Assembly (NCBI RefSeq): GCF_947623445.1
Contig: NC_135241.1
Coordinates: 21,020,501-21,084,500 of the forward strand
DNA: 64,000 bases
Source of the DNA: Clavelina lepadiformis
Lineage: Eukaryota > Chordata > Ascidiacea > Aplousobranchia > Clavelinidae
Direction of reading: 5' to 3'
Shown: positions 32,342-46,054 of the stretch, one piece after another
How positions within the stretch are numbered: the first letter of the stretch is position 1
How the letters are laid out: the number at the start of each line of letters is the position of its first letter
The notes under the pieces: generated by a model
The model's input: the letters and a program-made list of their open reading frames with translations, nothing else
Told to the model about the DNA's origin: nothing
The model's database searches: none
Translations under genes and position numbers: made by a program

Positions 32342-32571
32342 AAATTTGCACAAAATATCGAATACGGTTGATCTCAATCACATCTTCTGCAAGTTTCAAT
32401 CAAAGTCCTTTATCGTTGAGGGAATCATCTGGGGTTATTTGTGCCAGTAAAAGAACAATTTGTATTCTGCCATTGTTAATGACTACAGATAGCCTTCGAT
32501 TAATGATTAAGCTGCAGTTTGATATATAGGACACTTCTGAGAAAGTAAAGATAGAGCTGTGAATTCCTACC

Positions 32572-32577
32572 AATAAA
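32572..32577 (+). terminator. Polyadenylation signal of CTR9
   Basis: AATAAA lies about 230 bases after the CTR9 stop codon on the same strand, with GT/T-rich sequence following at about 32600-32640. Confidence 0.55.
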
Positions 32578-33659
32578 TACCAAGTGGGCAAATCTGAATG
32601 TATGAGGTTCTGTTGTTTGTTCTCTATATTTTGTTGCCATTGACTGAGAAGAGCGAGAAGTATGGCCCCGAAGGCTTACAACTCACAAAATTCTAACTAA
32701 GGTGGTGTGATATAAAAGTTGATGAAAGGTTAGCATTGCCACAAAATTTACAAACACGTTAATGTTGGAACTAGAAAGTTAATATAATATAATCAAAAAC
32801 TAGACGAGGATAGGCACAAAAAGGTAACACATGGGACTATCAATATGTCAGTTAAAATGTACAGAAGCCTGGAAGATATACTCATGGGTTGTAAAGGTAA
32901 AACCTCACCAAAAGAAAAACAATTACATTTGACTACAAATCTGAATGGTAGTGTACCATAAACCTAAAGTTAACGCAGTTCAACAAACGTTTTTCGTGGG
33001 ATATCAATTAGGATGGGAATTTGGCCGATTTTCTTTAGCCGTTAGCTGCCACTGAAGAAAAGCGACAAGTAACATAGTTAAATGCAGGCAAAAGTGAAGT
33101 ACAGTAATGTTCATTCTTAAGAAACGTGGTGAAAAGTGTTGCGTTAGCAACGTATGTCATGCTACACTCCAAAATTTATAAAGGAAACAAACTGTTCAAA
33201 CACTAAAATGATTAAGCAATTATTTTATTTTTCGTTAAAAGCGCGGTGGGGCGAAAAAATCAAAGTAGCATTTCCAAGAATCGATGGTTTGCCAAACATT
33301 TTGCTCCAAATTCGTTTTTATATGTCAATTCCAGCTAACGTTTAGTCGCTAGCCGGATATATTTTTCCAGCTCTAGCTTTAAACCCTTAACAGGCAGTGC
33401 GCTATTGTACCGCAACCTGATCCGAAACATAATTAAGATTTTATATTTTGTTATTATTTCAATAATAGGTTTATTTTTTATTGCAACTACTGTAGGCCTA
33501 CTAGACAAAAATACAGCAAATTCAATGTTGATTGTATTTCCATCTTCAATGTAGTAATTTTCGCCAAACATTCTTTAAAAATACTTGAAACACAAAATAA
33601 TGAAATTTCACACAAAAGACATTGTGAAGTCTTTGCCAACCGCTAAATAACGGTAGAGC

Positions 33660-33850
33660 GCCATGATCATTGCCGAAAATAGTCACGTATTGTTCCCAGA
33701 TCATATTCAGCAACAGTTGCTTTGTAGATTCGGAGGCGCACACACTCTTCAGAGACGTCTCTCCACATCAAGTTATATCTGTGCTTCGGCGCATGTTGTC
33801 TTTCGATACCAGGCAAGCCAGATAAAGTTTCCCATCTAACAGAATGCTTA
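33660..33850. repeat. Fragment of the dispersed repeat seen at about 22 kb
   Basis: The stretch around GAGACGTCTCTCCACATCAAG and TTATATCTGTGCTTCGGCGC resembles GGAGACGACTCTCAGCGTCA and AGTTATGCCTGTGCTTTGAC near 22365. The boundaries are not defined. Confidence 0.4.
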
Positions 33851-35066
33851 ACCAGCCCGAATACGAGTCTAAATTTTGATCGCAATATGGAATTTCATTG
33901 CTTCAAAGAACACTGGAAGCTATTTAACTTGAAATTGAAGGGAGCCCATAAACTATCTCATATCATCAAAAATGTTTTTTTAAGCAAAGTTGGGTACACA
34001 AGCATCAACAGCCCCTACTCCCTTTCATCTTATTCATCTCGTCGTTTATTTCCTGCCAACAAAATTGGACACTTGATTTTGTACCGAACCTATTTCGGAA
34101 ACATGCTTAAATATCATTGGATTTTTCTATAATCTAAATCGAAGTTACGTGGCGAGAGAAACGTAATACCTAGTCAAACTTTTTTAGATCTCTGTCCTTG
34201 CTGAATTCCATACCTTCTTGTAAACACGACATAAAGAAGAATTTGCCTTGAATGATCCGAGTGATACACATTATACAGAAATTAAAGGTTCAGTTCTAAT
34301 TGCAGCGGATCTCTGTTGCAGTCAGCTTAAAACTAGGAACATTTATTTTTTCTGTACTCACAACTGCATTAGAATTTTGACACAAAAAACAAACACAGGA
34401 ATACCAGTTGTACGCGTAAGAAGTGATTGGTAGCAAGACGAGTTTGCAATTAATACAGTCTTACCACCAATTGTATCGACGAAAGAGTGTTTCGCGTTCG
34501 TCTGGTGAAGACGATTATTCGGGTAAATACTGCTTTAACGTATGAAACTATAGTACGAAGTGTGCAACTACAGAAATTACATCAAGTGCAAGTCGAGGGA
34601 AAAGTTACCACACCTTCCGCAAAAAATCTCCGCATCCGGGTTCCTTTTACGCAGATTGGTTGGGAACTTTTGATCTGTTAAGAAAACATATTGTTAAGAA
34701 CAAAGCCGTAAGAGTAATCACATGAATAAGTGTTATCACATTAAGTACTCTGCTTCGGACTAAGTCGGTAAATTGTTGAGTAAAAGTCGTCGTTGATTGG
34801 CTTGGCCTTACCATAGACGCCAGGTTAATCTGCACTAGGTCACTGTTAGCAAAAAAGCCAGCTTTTTTAATCACACCCACTATGTTATTGGAATATCCAC
34901 CTCGTTAAATAAATGGCTGTGCTTCAGTTAGCAAGCGTAGAATCCTGTCATGCAGGGCAAATGTTTGCCAGTTCCGGGTGACAAATCTTGCCGACGTAGC
35001 CTGCATGCACATGCAATTTTTGCACAATGCGGTAATGAATGTATCAAGAGTGTGATGTCATACAGC

Positions 35067-35177
35067 CAGAGCTGGGTCGGGCTCTTTTTTATAGAAGAGC
35101 GAAAACATGAACGACGCTCTTTTCTTATTGACGAGTAAGATCGACGCTCTTTTTAAAAGAGCGGTTGCCCAGCTCTG
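35067..35177. mobile_element. Short hAT-type MITE (111 bp)
   Basis: The ends CAGAGCTGGGTCGGGCTC and GAGCGGTTGCCCAGCTCTG are inverted repeats with the hAT-like CAGAGCTGGG start. Inner repeats GACGCTCTTTT occur near both ends. Flanks CATACAGC (35059-35066) and CATACAGT (35178-35185) match at seven of eight positions. Confidence 0.8.
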
Positions 35178-35291
35178 CATACAGTCCGCTTGCACGATGG
35201 CAGCTAAGTTATTAGGTTAAGTCCCGTACGTGACTGAAATTTGAGCTGTCAGTGGGACTATGTTGGTGTAGATGATATCAACATGCAAAGG

Positions 35292-38200
35292 TTAGATTTT
35301 AGATTTTAAGCAGCAAAAACATTTTGGCCATGGCCCAAAGCAAAATGCAATTCCTGTGCTGTACCTGTGCTGACAACGTCTTAGGAATCGCTGAATTTTT
35401 CTTGCTGCTTGGTGTTGAGTCTTTTTACTCATATGACCTCTGAAAAGGTTGATTTGAAGTTCAGTTGATTGAAACGACTCGAATATCACTCAACCAAATA
35501 GGTTCGTGTAATTCTTTAAAAGTAACGAATTGCTAGACTCATCCTGAAAGCCTGGAGCGAGGACATGTACCCATTGCTGTGTCCCTGGTTACTGAATGTT
35601 ATCCAAACTGTCACAATAGTGACATACGCGTATATATCCTAGTACCTCAAGGCATCTTCTATGAGTCTCACTGCTCGCTTGGACGTTCGTTCGCCGGCGC
35701 GAGTGTACTTGTAGCTCCGATAGAACGACTGAATGAGAATTGCCGCGTGACGACTCTTCTGGAAACGTTTCTGTTCTTGATAAGAACGAAACTTGCTTTG
35801 GATCAAAACAGCCGCTTCGTTCATCTTCTTACTGAGGGCGAACTTTCAATAAAAAATTTCTTATAATTATCTGTGGCTCTTTTGCCCGTGGTGGATAGCG
35901 AATCGACAGTGCACTGTGGTCGACAGATTGTTGATTACAAATTACTACCATGCAGCTAAAATCGAAGGTGACACGTCGATTAAAGTAAACAAGAAATATA
36001 CATAGAGTTCGTTACCCAGTCTGAGTCCATAGTACGCTTAAAATAAACACAATTGCTGAAGTTACTTGCCTGGCATACAAAGCGTAATACTGTAGCTAAT
36101 ACTTCAACAGTTCCTACGAAAGAAAATTTTCAATAGAAAATTATACCTTTCTGTATTTTCGGTAACATCTTTGAATGAACATGGACGCCTTGACGACATC
36201 TCCAGGAAGTGGTAAATCCTGTCGGAAAAGGATATTTAGTTTTCGTTACAGTACCGACAAAGCAGTGGAAATAAACATATAATTGCCAAGACAGTTTAGA
36301 AGAAAGATATACTGAAGCAACATACAGTGATACATGACCATTACCTCGTGGTGATAATACGAGTTCAAGATCGTCCTACCAGCTCGATAAAGCTCACGCT
36401 GCTCAAGCTCGGTCAAACGAAGGGAGTCGAACTCAAAATCGCTCGGACTCTGATACCTGGCGTCGGTGACCTGGCGTGGTGGAAGCTGAAGAAAGTCCCT
36501 CCAATTCATCCTCGATACCACCGGGACGTCTCGATGAAAGAGATTCTGGAGATAAAAAAAGGTTTCAAAAAGTGGAAAAAACTGTGAACAGTGGTTTGAA
36601 CGGCTAGCTTACCTCGCCTATGCTGTACGGCTGAAAGCTGGTGGCACCACAACGAGAATTTACATAAAATGGAAGAGAACGTAAAGTCAGATCTAGGAAA
36701 TGATAAATGTTCATTAAGTTCAGAGCACCTTTCTTTTATCTGCAAGATTGCTATTTTTACCTTCTTCTTCGTGACGTTCTCCTTCCTCTTTGATGTGATC
36801 CGGAACAGCCTCTATAATCTGCTCTGCCAGCATTGCCAAGCTATCTGGTTCATCTGGAAAAATGGGACTTATTCGGACAACGAGTAACCAGACAAATCTT
36901 TCGACTAGTATTGATTTAATCGTCCTCACCTCCTTGAAGAAAGCCATCACTTATAAACAGTTGAGGGAGTGAGTTTTCTTTTCTGCACCAATTTGGACGA
37001 AATGGAGGCAGACTAATAGAAGAGCCACTTCCGGCCTGTAAAACCGAAGCCAAGATTGCACAACAAAACTAGCTAAATGACACAAAAAAGCGTTCATCAC
37101 CTAACTTGAATAGCTTTTGAAATAATTAATCAATTCTTTTTATTTTTCAAATTTACCAAGAAGAATTAATGTTCTAAAAATTTAGGAAATTTCAACTTAA
37201 AGATGCCATGGACTACTGAACAAAAGACATTTATATTTGAGGCCTATTTTCGGCTGAATTCTATCCACGCGGCATGTCTGGTTTTCCGATGAGGCACATT
37301 TTCTGCTGTCAGGTCATGTGAACTCTAACAACAACATCTTCTGGGGTAGCACACCCACTGAGTATACTGTCTGCAAAGGCCATTGCACTCTGTCAAGTGC
37401 ACTGCATGGGTCGCCATCTCCAAACATGGCATCATTGGACCATTCTGGTTGGAGGACGACAACGAGCGGTCTGTGACAATCAACACCGAGCGATATGTTC
37501 AAGTGCTTGGCAAATTCTGGACAGCACTTGGTCGACGAAAAGGAAGGTCAGGGACTTCTAGCAATTCCAGCAGGATGGTGCCACCCCCCACACCTCAAAC
37601 GAATCATTGGCATGGCTACAGCAGCGTTTCTCTGACCGACTGATCAGCCGCAGGTGTGACCCGGAATGGTCACTGCATTCACCTGACTTGAACGCCCCAG
37701 ATTTTTATCTGTGGGGATACCTTAAGGACAGGGTGTATGGCAACAACCCCCAGACTATCACTGATCTGAAGGCAGTAATCACAGCAGCAATAAAAGCGAT
37801 CCCAAGGGAAGAATGTGGGAAGGCAATCGAGAACTTTGCCCGCCGGATTCAAATGTGCTTGCAGCAACGGGGGGGGCTCATTTAGAGCACGTTTTTGGGC
37901 GCCAATTAAACAAAGAGTTTTTGTGGTACAGACTTGAAACTTTGGAAATATCTGCTACATAGACTTAACCTAATGTAGCTGAATTTTTGTGTTAATCTAA
38001 ATAAAATTTTAGAACTTATTCGATTTTTATTGATGAAGGCTTTTTGTGTCACCCTGTATCAAACAATGAACATGCTCTTCCACGTACCCCTTGTGAGTTA
38101 TCCAGTTCATTATCGAAGTTACTCGGAGCGACTGAGAAGCGGCTGCTAGGAGCTCGATTTGGAGCAAAAGGCAGAAACTCTGATTCAAATGATAAATTAT

Positions 38201-41200
38201 CATCTGTTTCCATGGAATCTTCACCGGAGTCTGCAGTATCCACCACACTTGATATCGTCGTATCTCCTTCGGGAAGAAAATTATTATAAAAAAATGGGAA
38301 GTGCTACAAGCATTAGTGGCATACTTGAAAGCATGACATATTCAATGTTGGCATTAACACAAATATTTACCAATTGAACTGGATTCAAGGTCCTCAATTT
38401 CATCTTGCAGTAGCTGAACGTTGTTTGTTGAGTTTGCCCTGGATCTTTCAAGCCTGAGGTACAGGTAATGTCATGTATATAGTTCAGCATAATTTAAAAA
38501 ATGTCAAAACTAAGTGTGTCATGCGTCATATCAGGTCATGGATGCTGTTACAGTGCACTTCCTGTTGTCAGATAATACCTGTTAAAAATATCTAAATGCC
38601 CGTTAAGTTGCGCCACTGCAACAGGGGAACGCCCAAGCACATCTAGTGACTGGAGGACAAGTGGATTCCATTCTACCAAAATATCTACGCAGGTCGATTG
38701 CCCTATAGCACAGGCCCACGTCTAAAAATATACATATTGCTTGTTGACTTGTAGTTCTCAGCTTCCCGATGCAAGCAACTGCATTTCATGGGAGTTGTGA
38801 CACAAAAGATACTACAAACAATTGGACATGCTCACCAGGGGAGTGCAGCCGAATCTATCAGTATTACATGGATTGCATTCGGCAAGAAGGAATTGATTCT
38901 CAGATGCATTACTGTGTCATAGAACAATGTTAAACAACAGTAGTGATGCCTGTTACGGCATGCTACATAAAAATCTATCTAAATATAGATCAAAACTAAA
39001 AATCCTGACTACAATACAGCCACAGCGAGAAAAGATAAATGGTTTTTGGTGTAAATGAGGTCTAACCTTAAGTAGCGAAGCTTTCCAATCAGCCGAGAAT
39101 ACCCGAGAGCAGTCGCATAATGAAGAATTGTTAAGCTGTTAAAATTGTCCTGTTCATTGCCATTTTCCTGAATATTTAAAAAGTTCACCTTAAGATCTAT
39201 CTACGACAATAAAGATCGCATTGTACAATAATTCTCTCAAGACATACAAGTATTTTGCAGTCTGCCGTGTGCTGACTGAATGCCAAACTTATTTGAGAAC
39301 ATAAGATTGAGACACGTTCTTCATAGTCCAGTCCAGCTTTCGACGTGGATGGTTTTTCTTTGTCAGTTACGCCTATGCAAAATTTGCTGTGTGTAAGGTT
39401 ACGGGGGCAAGATGGGGTTACGATTTAACAAACAATGATGATAATAACCAAGCAGATTTTACCCAATAAAATTGAAGTTTTAATATTGAGTGGTATTAAG
39501 TTTACTTTGATACAAAGCCTGGTGACCATTATGCAGCCCTCCAGAGAGAGTTTTTCCACCAGAATAGCAGGTGCTTCCACTGTTCGAACCCATTGAATTT
39601 AATCTTTCTTCCATTCGTTCCAAGCGTTCCAAAATCGACATTTTAAATTCATCTTCTGTCAATAATAAGTGACCGTTTTTAAAAAAGAAGAGTATATCAA
39701 GCTTCAAAGCATATAGATAAGCTATAATGCAGGTACACAAAAAAGAAAACGAAACATCACGCTGTCAGGAAGTGTGCATTAAAAATTAAAACTTGACATC
39801 TGACATTTAACCATGACATTTCCTGGCAAGAAAATGAATTTACCCAGGATATTTTACAAAAGAAAAAACCAATACCCGAAAATTATACTTCTAAAACTTT
39901 GTTGGCACAAATTCATTAATAATAAATGAAAGACACCATTAAATAATTTAAGTGAGGAAAGTTACCTTTAAGCTGTAGCCAACGTGTCTTGAAATCATGA
40001 TATGGGCCAGGCACAGGCTTATACTCAAACTTCACAGAATGAGAGACAATTCTTCGGTCTCGTTTAATGAACAAATTGACATGCCCAGCACTATGCGCTG
40101 CAAGAGATAACAAATTTCATCATAAAAAGTTGTTAATAATGAAAGGTATTACGCGATTACAGCCTTTGCAGGTTATGGCCTATAATATCCTACAGGAAGT
40201 AAATAGTTCAATTGCTAACATTAATATTTAATTACATGTTTATACAACCACAAAACAATTGTTACAAAATAAACTGTATTGAAACCTTACAAAAACTTTA
40301 ATGTTCAGTTCATATCGCCATCTACCTGGACAGTAACAGCGAAGGACACCAGACTGCAAGGGTGTGGCTGGAACAGAGATATCATTAAACAAACAGGTGT
40401 ATTCGCCATGCGCTGTCCAAGTTCCGGTCAGCAAAACCTTTACACCACCCTAAGCATGATTAAATGTAGCTGGCATTAATCTTTGACATAACATGGAACC
40501 AATTTGATACTAGAATGTTTCATCTTGATGAAGCAAGTACAAAAGCTAGAGTAAAACAGAACAATCTCCTATTAAGGAGTTCATTAAATGCATGATTTCG
40601 CTGCAAATTCATTGCCTCAAGCAAAAACTGATATTCAGTAGATTTAATGTTTGTTATCTTTACTTTGAAAAGTTCAAAGAAAAAAACAATTTCGTTTCAC
40701 AATTTATGTAAAGCAGCTGTAACTATTGTAAAATGATTCTCACAGCTCAAAAATTGCAAATACCACAATTTTTGCCCCTGGGAGTAAAATATTTCTAGAT
40801 GACATTTACCAGTCATACCAATAATACCAGTAAAATTCCTAGCAATCCATGCTACCTTATTCATGGTACACTGCACCGTAAAGCAAGGTAAGGCTAACCT
40901 CTGTGTATGACCAATCTGGCGAGTAGTCAGTTATTGAGTCTAGAGGGGTCATCTGGTCAGAGGGTGCACATGGCAATGCAGGACAAACGTCTGCCGTCTC
41001 AGTCAAATCGTTGTCAAGACAACTATTTGCAGACTGAAGTCCCAACTGCTGTGGTACTCGAAAGACCGAAGAACCTGTGTTTGAAAACCAAACAATGCCA
41101 ATTGCCCAAGCTTTTGTTAAATTTTTTAAGTAAGACTTTCTATTTACTAAGCATACACTGTGTATACTCAGTAGTTTAGTCTTGGCTGATAATGACTTTC

Positions 41201-44200
41201 AAAACACATAATTATTTATTGTATGTAGAATTTACGGATGATTACAGTAAACAGATGAACAACACAACTTTAAAGCTTTTCAACCGCCATATTACACAGT
41301 ACTGCTATGTTTACATACATTTAACAGAGAACTATTACATAGTCTATGTGCCATGACCATAGACATGGTTTCCACTGATCTATAATGTATGAAACTATCC
41401 ACAATTCAAAGTACCAAACTTTACAGTCAGTAATGCACGATGGCAAGTTATGCATATATCACAGAACTAACCAGTTTCAAACAGTTGATTAGGGAAAAAA
41501 TCATCCACAGCACTTTCAGTTGAAGAAGTTGCCTAGCAATAGATATTCTGTTAGGCCGAACAACCACAAAGTTTTCAAAACAGCCAAGCGAACATTGACA
41601 CTTTAAGCAAGATATTATCAACTTAACAAAACATACCCAACAGTTAGCATCATTGTCAATATTTAACGAAAATGTCACTTGTGGCATTAGTTCATTAGAT
41701 TTTGATCGAAAATATAATCGTAATCCATCAAAAACAATTTATGTGCGTCTTACTTGATCTGATGTGGAATCTACGGATGTGCTGGTATTAAAAAGGCAAT
41801 CAACGTCAAAATCATCAAATAAGACTGATGGGGAACTGGCCGTTGGATCAACAAAAGGTGATAACTCTGGCTGAAGAGAATTTCTGCAGTTTGGGACCAT
41901 CACATCTTTCATTTCTTTGTTCCGAGAGATGATTTTAAAGCAAAAAGACAATACCATAACCATAAATTACATAACAATAGATGTTCAAATACAGAGATGG
42001 GTAAACAAAATGATTCAGGAATGGAATCACCAATAGTCATTACAAACTGTATATATACTGATTACATACAATGAAACTCACCATAATTGTAATAAAGATT
42101 GCTATGAGTCAGAATAGGATCATTGTGAAAATTGGCGGATGTGTTCCCTTTAATATTTCCTACATCGTTTGATACATGTGGCAGCAGAGAGCTCATCATC
42201 GGCAACTTGGAAACGTTGTCGTTTTTGTTAAAAATTTTCAACATATTCTGCATCTCATTGTGAGATTTGCTTTCGATTAATGAGCCAGAGGTGATGTCTT
42301 GGCTGGGCTGGCACTTGGTACTCTGTATCTGATTCAAACTTGCTTGATCAATAATTTGCTGGTACTGGTGAGCATTAGGTTCAGTTTTAGATATTGAGGA
42401 GTCATTTGCATTTTGATTTGCTGCTGATTCTGAGTAAGTGCTGTTGCTTTGCAAACTAGCATCTGTTGTAAAAGAGGGTAAAAAGAAATTGGATGCATTT
42501 TCATTCATTGCACTTCCACCGCTTGACATATGCTCCAACTGTATTGCTGGTACGTCCTGGTGAAATGAAATTGCAACCGGGGTGGAAACTTCTGATGGCT
42601 CTGAAACAAGTGCATTACCAGGGCAGGCAGCAGCCACTGTGGGTTGTTTGAAATCCTCATTTTGCCTGGTTGGCTGACTTAAAAAGATTAACGTATTCCC
42701 GCTGTGTAACAAGTGAGTTTGCAGTGGAGAGTTAACCCCTGTGTAGTTTGCATCGGTGTTGTTTGTATTGCTTAATTGTGGATAGTTATCCGCTGTAGAT
42801 TCAGTGCTGATATGTCTTGATGGATAAATGGAAAACGTTGATGTGCTTATGTCGGTTGGTTTTGGCTGAATCGTTCTCAACTGTCCATTACATCTAGAAA
42901 TAACAACTCCTATTGTTACATATACACAAAACCATAAGCATAATGACTACAGTAGTTCCTGGTACAAATACACCTACAAAAAACTAAAGCCCTTCACGAC
43001 ATTTATTCATAAATTTCAAAATCTTTTCAATGTAATTGATACCTGTCGGTCAATTTCTTGTAAACCTGACTTCGTAGTGTTTCAAAATGCTTTTCTACCA
43101 ATTTGTTTGTTATGATTTCCATGGATCTGTCAGTCTGAAAGTTTCCACAAGTTTGTTTTAGATAATTGAGAAAAACAATGCAAAGATTTAAGTTAGTAGA
43201 CTCTAGGCCGCAAATGACAATATACCAGCTAACTATCAAATCCACCAAAAAATGAAATCTGCCAACTTACCAATGGGGGATCAGAGATTCTTGGCCAAGG
43301 CATTTTAGAAACTGCTCAAAAAAATTGACAAATTAAAGTCACAAACTAAAGAATATTTTAGAAGTATGTTGCTATGTGCATATGATTACATGATGTAGGA
43401 GTAGTTTAACTAACTAACCGTTGTGTTAACTTTTAAACATAAATGCTTTTAAACTGGACTTACACATTGGTTGAATTTGCTGCAATATATCTTGTTTGGT
43501 TAAGTCCTGCCATTGCTGACATTGCTGATTGAGTGAGAAGTCTTTATTCAAATGGACATCATCATCCAAGTAGGGATAGTTGAGATAATGTACAAGGACT
43601 ACGTCAGGATTCTTTGAAAAATCAAATTACAATTGTTAAGGAGAAATGGGTGACTTCAGAAGCTTGACAAAAAATGCTTTCATCCTGTGTTGAACTTAAA
43701 TTTACGAGTTAGCAATGAACTTGATTTGGAATCAAGACTGTGTTTTACTGGGTTTGTTTTAAAGCTGACAGCTTTAAACATAAATTGCACTACGAGACTT
43801 TTATTTTGCTGTTTTTGAAACAATTCACTTCCGGTACAGAAAGCAATACAATATTGCTGCACATAATAACAAATCGGCTGTTTAAATAATTTACACACAG
43901 CAGGGACATTGCTGTTTATTAAGTGAAGTAAGTGTCAGTTATAGTATTGGACACTGGGGGAACAATAAAGATATATGAACATTTGCAATGAAACTGTTTC
44001 ACTGGACTTGTTTTTAATTTATTAAATTAGGCATATATATTTGAAATTTTGAAAAAAAATGAAAATTATTTATTTATTGTTTTTTCACAACCTCAGATTG
44101 GATATTGTGTTCTGAAGGTTAGAGAAGATAACTATATACAGTTTTTACCTGAATAAACCAATAACATCTACGATGAAATGTAGGTAACACATCTGAATGA

Positions 44201-46054
44201 ACGTAAATTGCAGCTATACATGGGATGCTTTCAACCTATAAAGGAAAGTGTAAATGTGAATAGGAAACCTTGAGTAAATATCATTCAATTTCCAGCATAT
44301 AAATATTGATTGAGAGCAATAAATATTGATTGGCAATCTCGTCCATTTCACACGGCTACAGGCACAATACAAGGTATTTCACATTCACCAACCCTACAGT
44401 TGAAAATTTGTATGATTCTTTGCTTTTTTATTCACACAGCTATATTCTTAGCGAACTAACGGCATGTCAGAATGACACTGTTGAAACATTTCCTAATTCA
44501 CATGGAGCTCATGATGCTAACTCGACTTTGCTTAAAGTATCAGTAAGCCTATCAGATTATCCTGTGATTGTCTCTGAAATCTTGGCAGGGCTAAATTAAA
44601 ATCACTCATCCTAAGAATTTTATTAATGGTGATTATTTATAGCTTGTAATTAATCTCAACGAATTCCCAAAGGAAAATTTTACTACCTATAGACATTAAA
44701 TATATGCTAACCATAATGCAAAACAAATTATACAAAGCAGGCAGGCAAAAGTGCCCAACACTTGCAGCTGTGGGTTGCATGTTTAACCACCAACCTGATG
44801 AAACAAGGGTTGCATCACTTGTCATAATTTACAGTGCAGTTATATTGTTACAAGGTATTGGTTGTTTTGGCATTTTTCAGACACATTTGATCAACAAACC
44901 AGTGAAATATCCAGACATAACATTCACGTATAGGATATACATTTTAAGACTATAAAAACTAATGCTATTTTATACTGGATAACAAGGCTGAAACTAAACC
45001 TTTGAAAAATTATATAATGATGGTGTTCGCTTGAGTGATTTCTCATAGCAGTCCAGGTCTGTGTGGCAAATCATTATTATTAGTAAATGAATATGTCTTC
45101 TAATTCTAAATATTGTGTCAGTTGCTTAGTGAAATAAATAAGTAAATGATGAAAGAGCTTCAATAAGGTTATACAAGTGAGATAAAGCCACATGCACTGC
45201 TATCAAAACACACTGCAGTTTGCCTTTCAGCTAGTGGTGGGATTCGAATATTTTAACATCTGGTTCTCTCACTAGCAGCATGCCATATTGACCCGGGGCT
45301 CATATAACATAGGCCTATACATACGCTTGTTAACGACCGGTTCGTGGAGATCATTAAACTTCCAAGAACCGATTTGCACGAACCGGCTGAATCCCACCAC
45401 TGCTTATGCTAGCTAGTGCAGCTCGAGATTAACATGCCTGATATAAACAGAAAAACAAAATAACTCTTTAAATAACAAGTTAAAAGTAATGAAATGCCAT
45501 ACTATGGCAGTAACATGAAACTAATTGAATTCCAAAAATCACAGCAGTACAGTTTAACACTAATTCATTAGCTCAATTTCATAACGTCAACTAGTCACAT
45601 TTAATAGGCTACCTTAAGTTTAACATGGTCTTCCCTTGGCCATTTGCTTTTCCTTTTAGTCTTCCAAATGTACATGTCCTGTCTATACTTAACCTTTTTC
45701 CTGTTAAACATCAACAATCGGCCATTTTCTGGTCTGAAAAATGAAAATAAAATCTTACAACTAGCCATTAAAATTTTACACTAGCCAATCAGGTATCCAT
45801 AGGCGTCAGGCATTTGCTAATTAGACACTGCCAAATGCCGGAAGCACACTGAAAATTTAAAGAAATTGGCATGTATTAACTTACCTATGCATCCTGGTTG
45901 ATGTCATCCACCCTGCATGCTTTGGAAAATTTACTAGGATTGAAGCAATTTCTTCATTGGAAAGCCATGTATATCTTCTTTGTGGAAAGTCTGCTATCCA
46001 AGGTTGAATCTTCTTTAGGTGGACTGGTAGCATAACATCCCCAGTCATCACCAT
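35292..46054 (-). CDS. CAMTA: Calmodulin-binding transcription activator (CAMTA)
   Basis: Twenty-six exons on the minus strand: 46054-45885, 45733-45613, 44235-44149, 43611-43464, 43311-43271, 43134-43043, 42893-42082, 41914-41754, 41532-41472, 41074-40899, 40449-40326, 40097-39966, 39655-39506, 39372-39248, 39167-39067, 38911-38836, 38721-38579, 38453-38371, 38266-38088, 37035-36930, 36853-36761, 36692-36613, 36545-36345, 36218-36147, 35842-35646 and 35439-35292. Sum 3879 bases, 1292 aa. Domains: CG-1 DNA-binding (RRYTWLSNEEIASIL, LLMFNRKKVKYRQDMYIWK, PTFHRRCYW, VLVHYLNYPYL); a Gln/Ser/Asn-rich region in the 812-base exon; TIG/IPT near residue 615 (ITDYSPDWSYTEGGVKVLL); ankyrin repeats at about 760-905; and IQ motifs (FIQRCYRKYRK, AAVLIQSKFRSYQEQKRF, AARKIQRFLRRCQHR). 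It is a nuclear activator tuned by calcium/calmodulin. An upstream in-frame TAA supports the start. The last exon contains a possible donor (CAG/GTACAG), so the final 35 residues may differ. Confidence 0.94.
37078..38052 (+). mobile_element. Mariner/IS630-type transposon relic filling a CAMTA intron
   Basis: The left end TGACACAAAAAAGCGTTCAT (37078) is matched by the inverted right end at 38031-38052 (TGACACAAAAAGCCTTCAT), differing by one gap and one base. A frame from 37203 (MPWTTEQKTFIFEAYFRLNS) is the start of the transposase helix-turn-helix region. It then jumps, near 37275-37290, to the catalytic domain (WFSDEAHFLLSGH, NIFWGSTPTE). Further frames give AWLQQRFSDRLISRRCD, HSPDLNAPDFYLWGYLKD and RRIQMCLQQRGG. 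The middle of the gene is deleted and frameshifts occur, so it is inactive. Confidence 0.85.
37203..37885 (+). pseudogene. Degenerate mariner-type transposase
   Basis: These are fragments of a DDE transposase on the strand opposite CAMTA: the N-terminal helix-turn-helix start at 37203-37289, SDEAHF with the first catalytic aspartate at about 37289, a central part read in a shifted frame (ISKHGIIGPFWLEDDNERSV), and the C-terminal SPDLN/DFYLW region at about 37680-37715. Because of the internal deletion and at least two frame changes, no full protein is encoded. Confidence 0.8.
45231..45402. mobile_element. hAT-type MITE in a CAMTA intron
   Basis: The ends TAGTGGTGGGATTCG and GAATCCCACCACTG are inverted repeats. 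The interior carries GACCGGTTCGTGG and CGAACCGGCTG, as in the related copy at 13886-14013. Target duplications are not clear. Confidence 0.65.

Larger units (their letters stand above)
32600..35291. other. Region between the convergent CTR9 and CAMTA 3' ends
   Basis: No gene was recognised. A fragment of the dispersed repeat lies near 33660-33850 (TCAAGTTATATCTGTGCTT). A MITE lies at 35067-35177. The CAMTA 3' UTR must occupy part of the right side on the minus strand; TTTATT (AATAAA inverted) occurs at 34342-34347, too far from the stop to be assigned with confidence. Confidence 0.5.
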
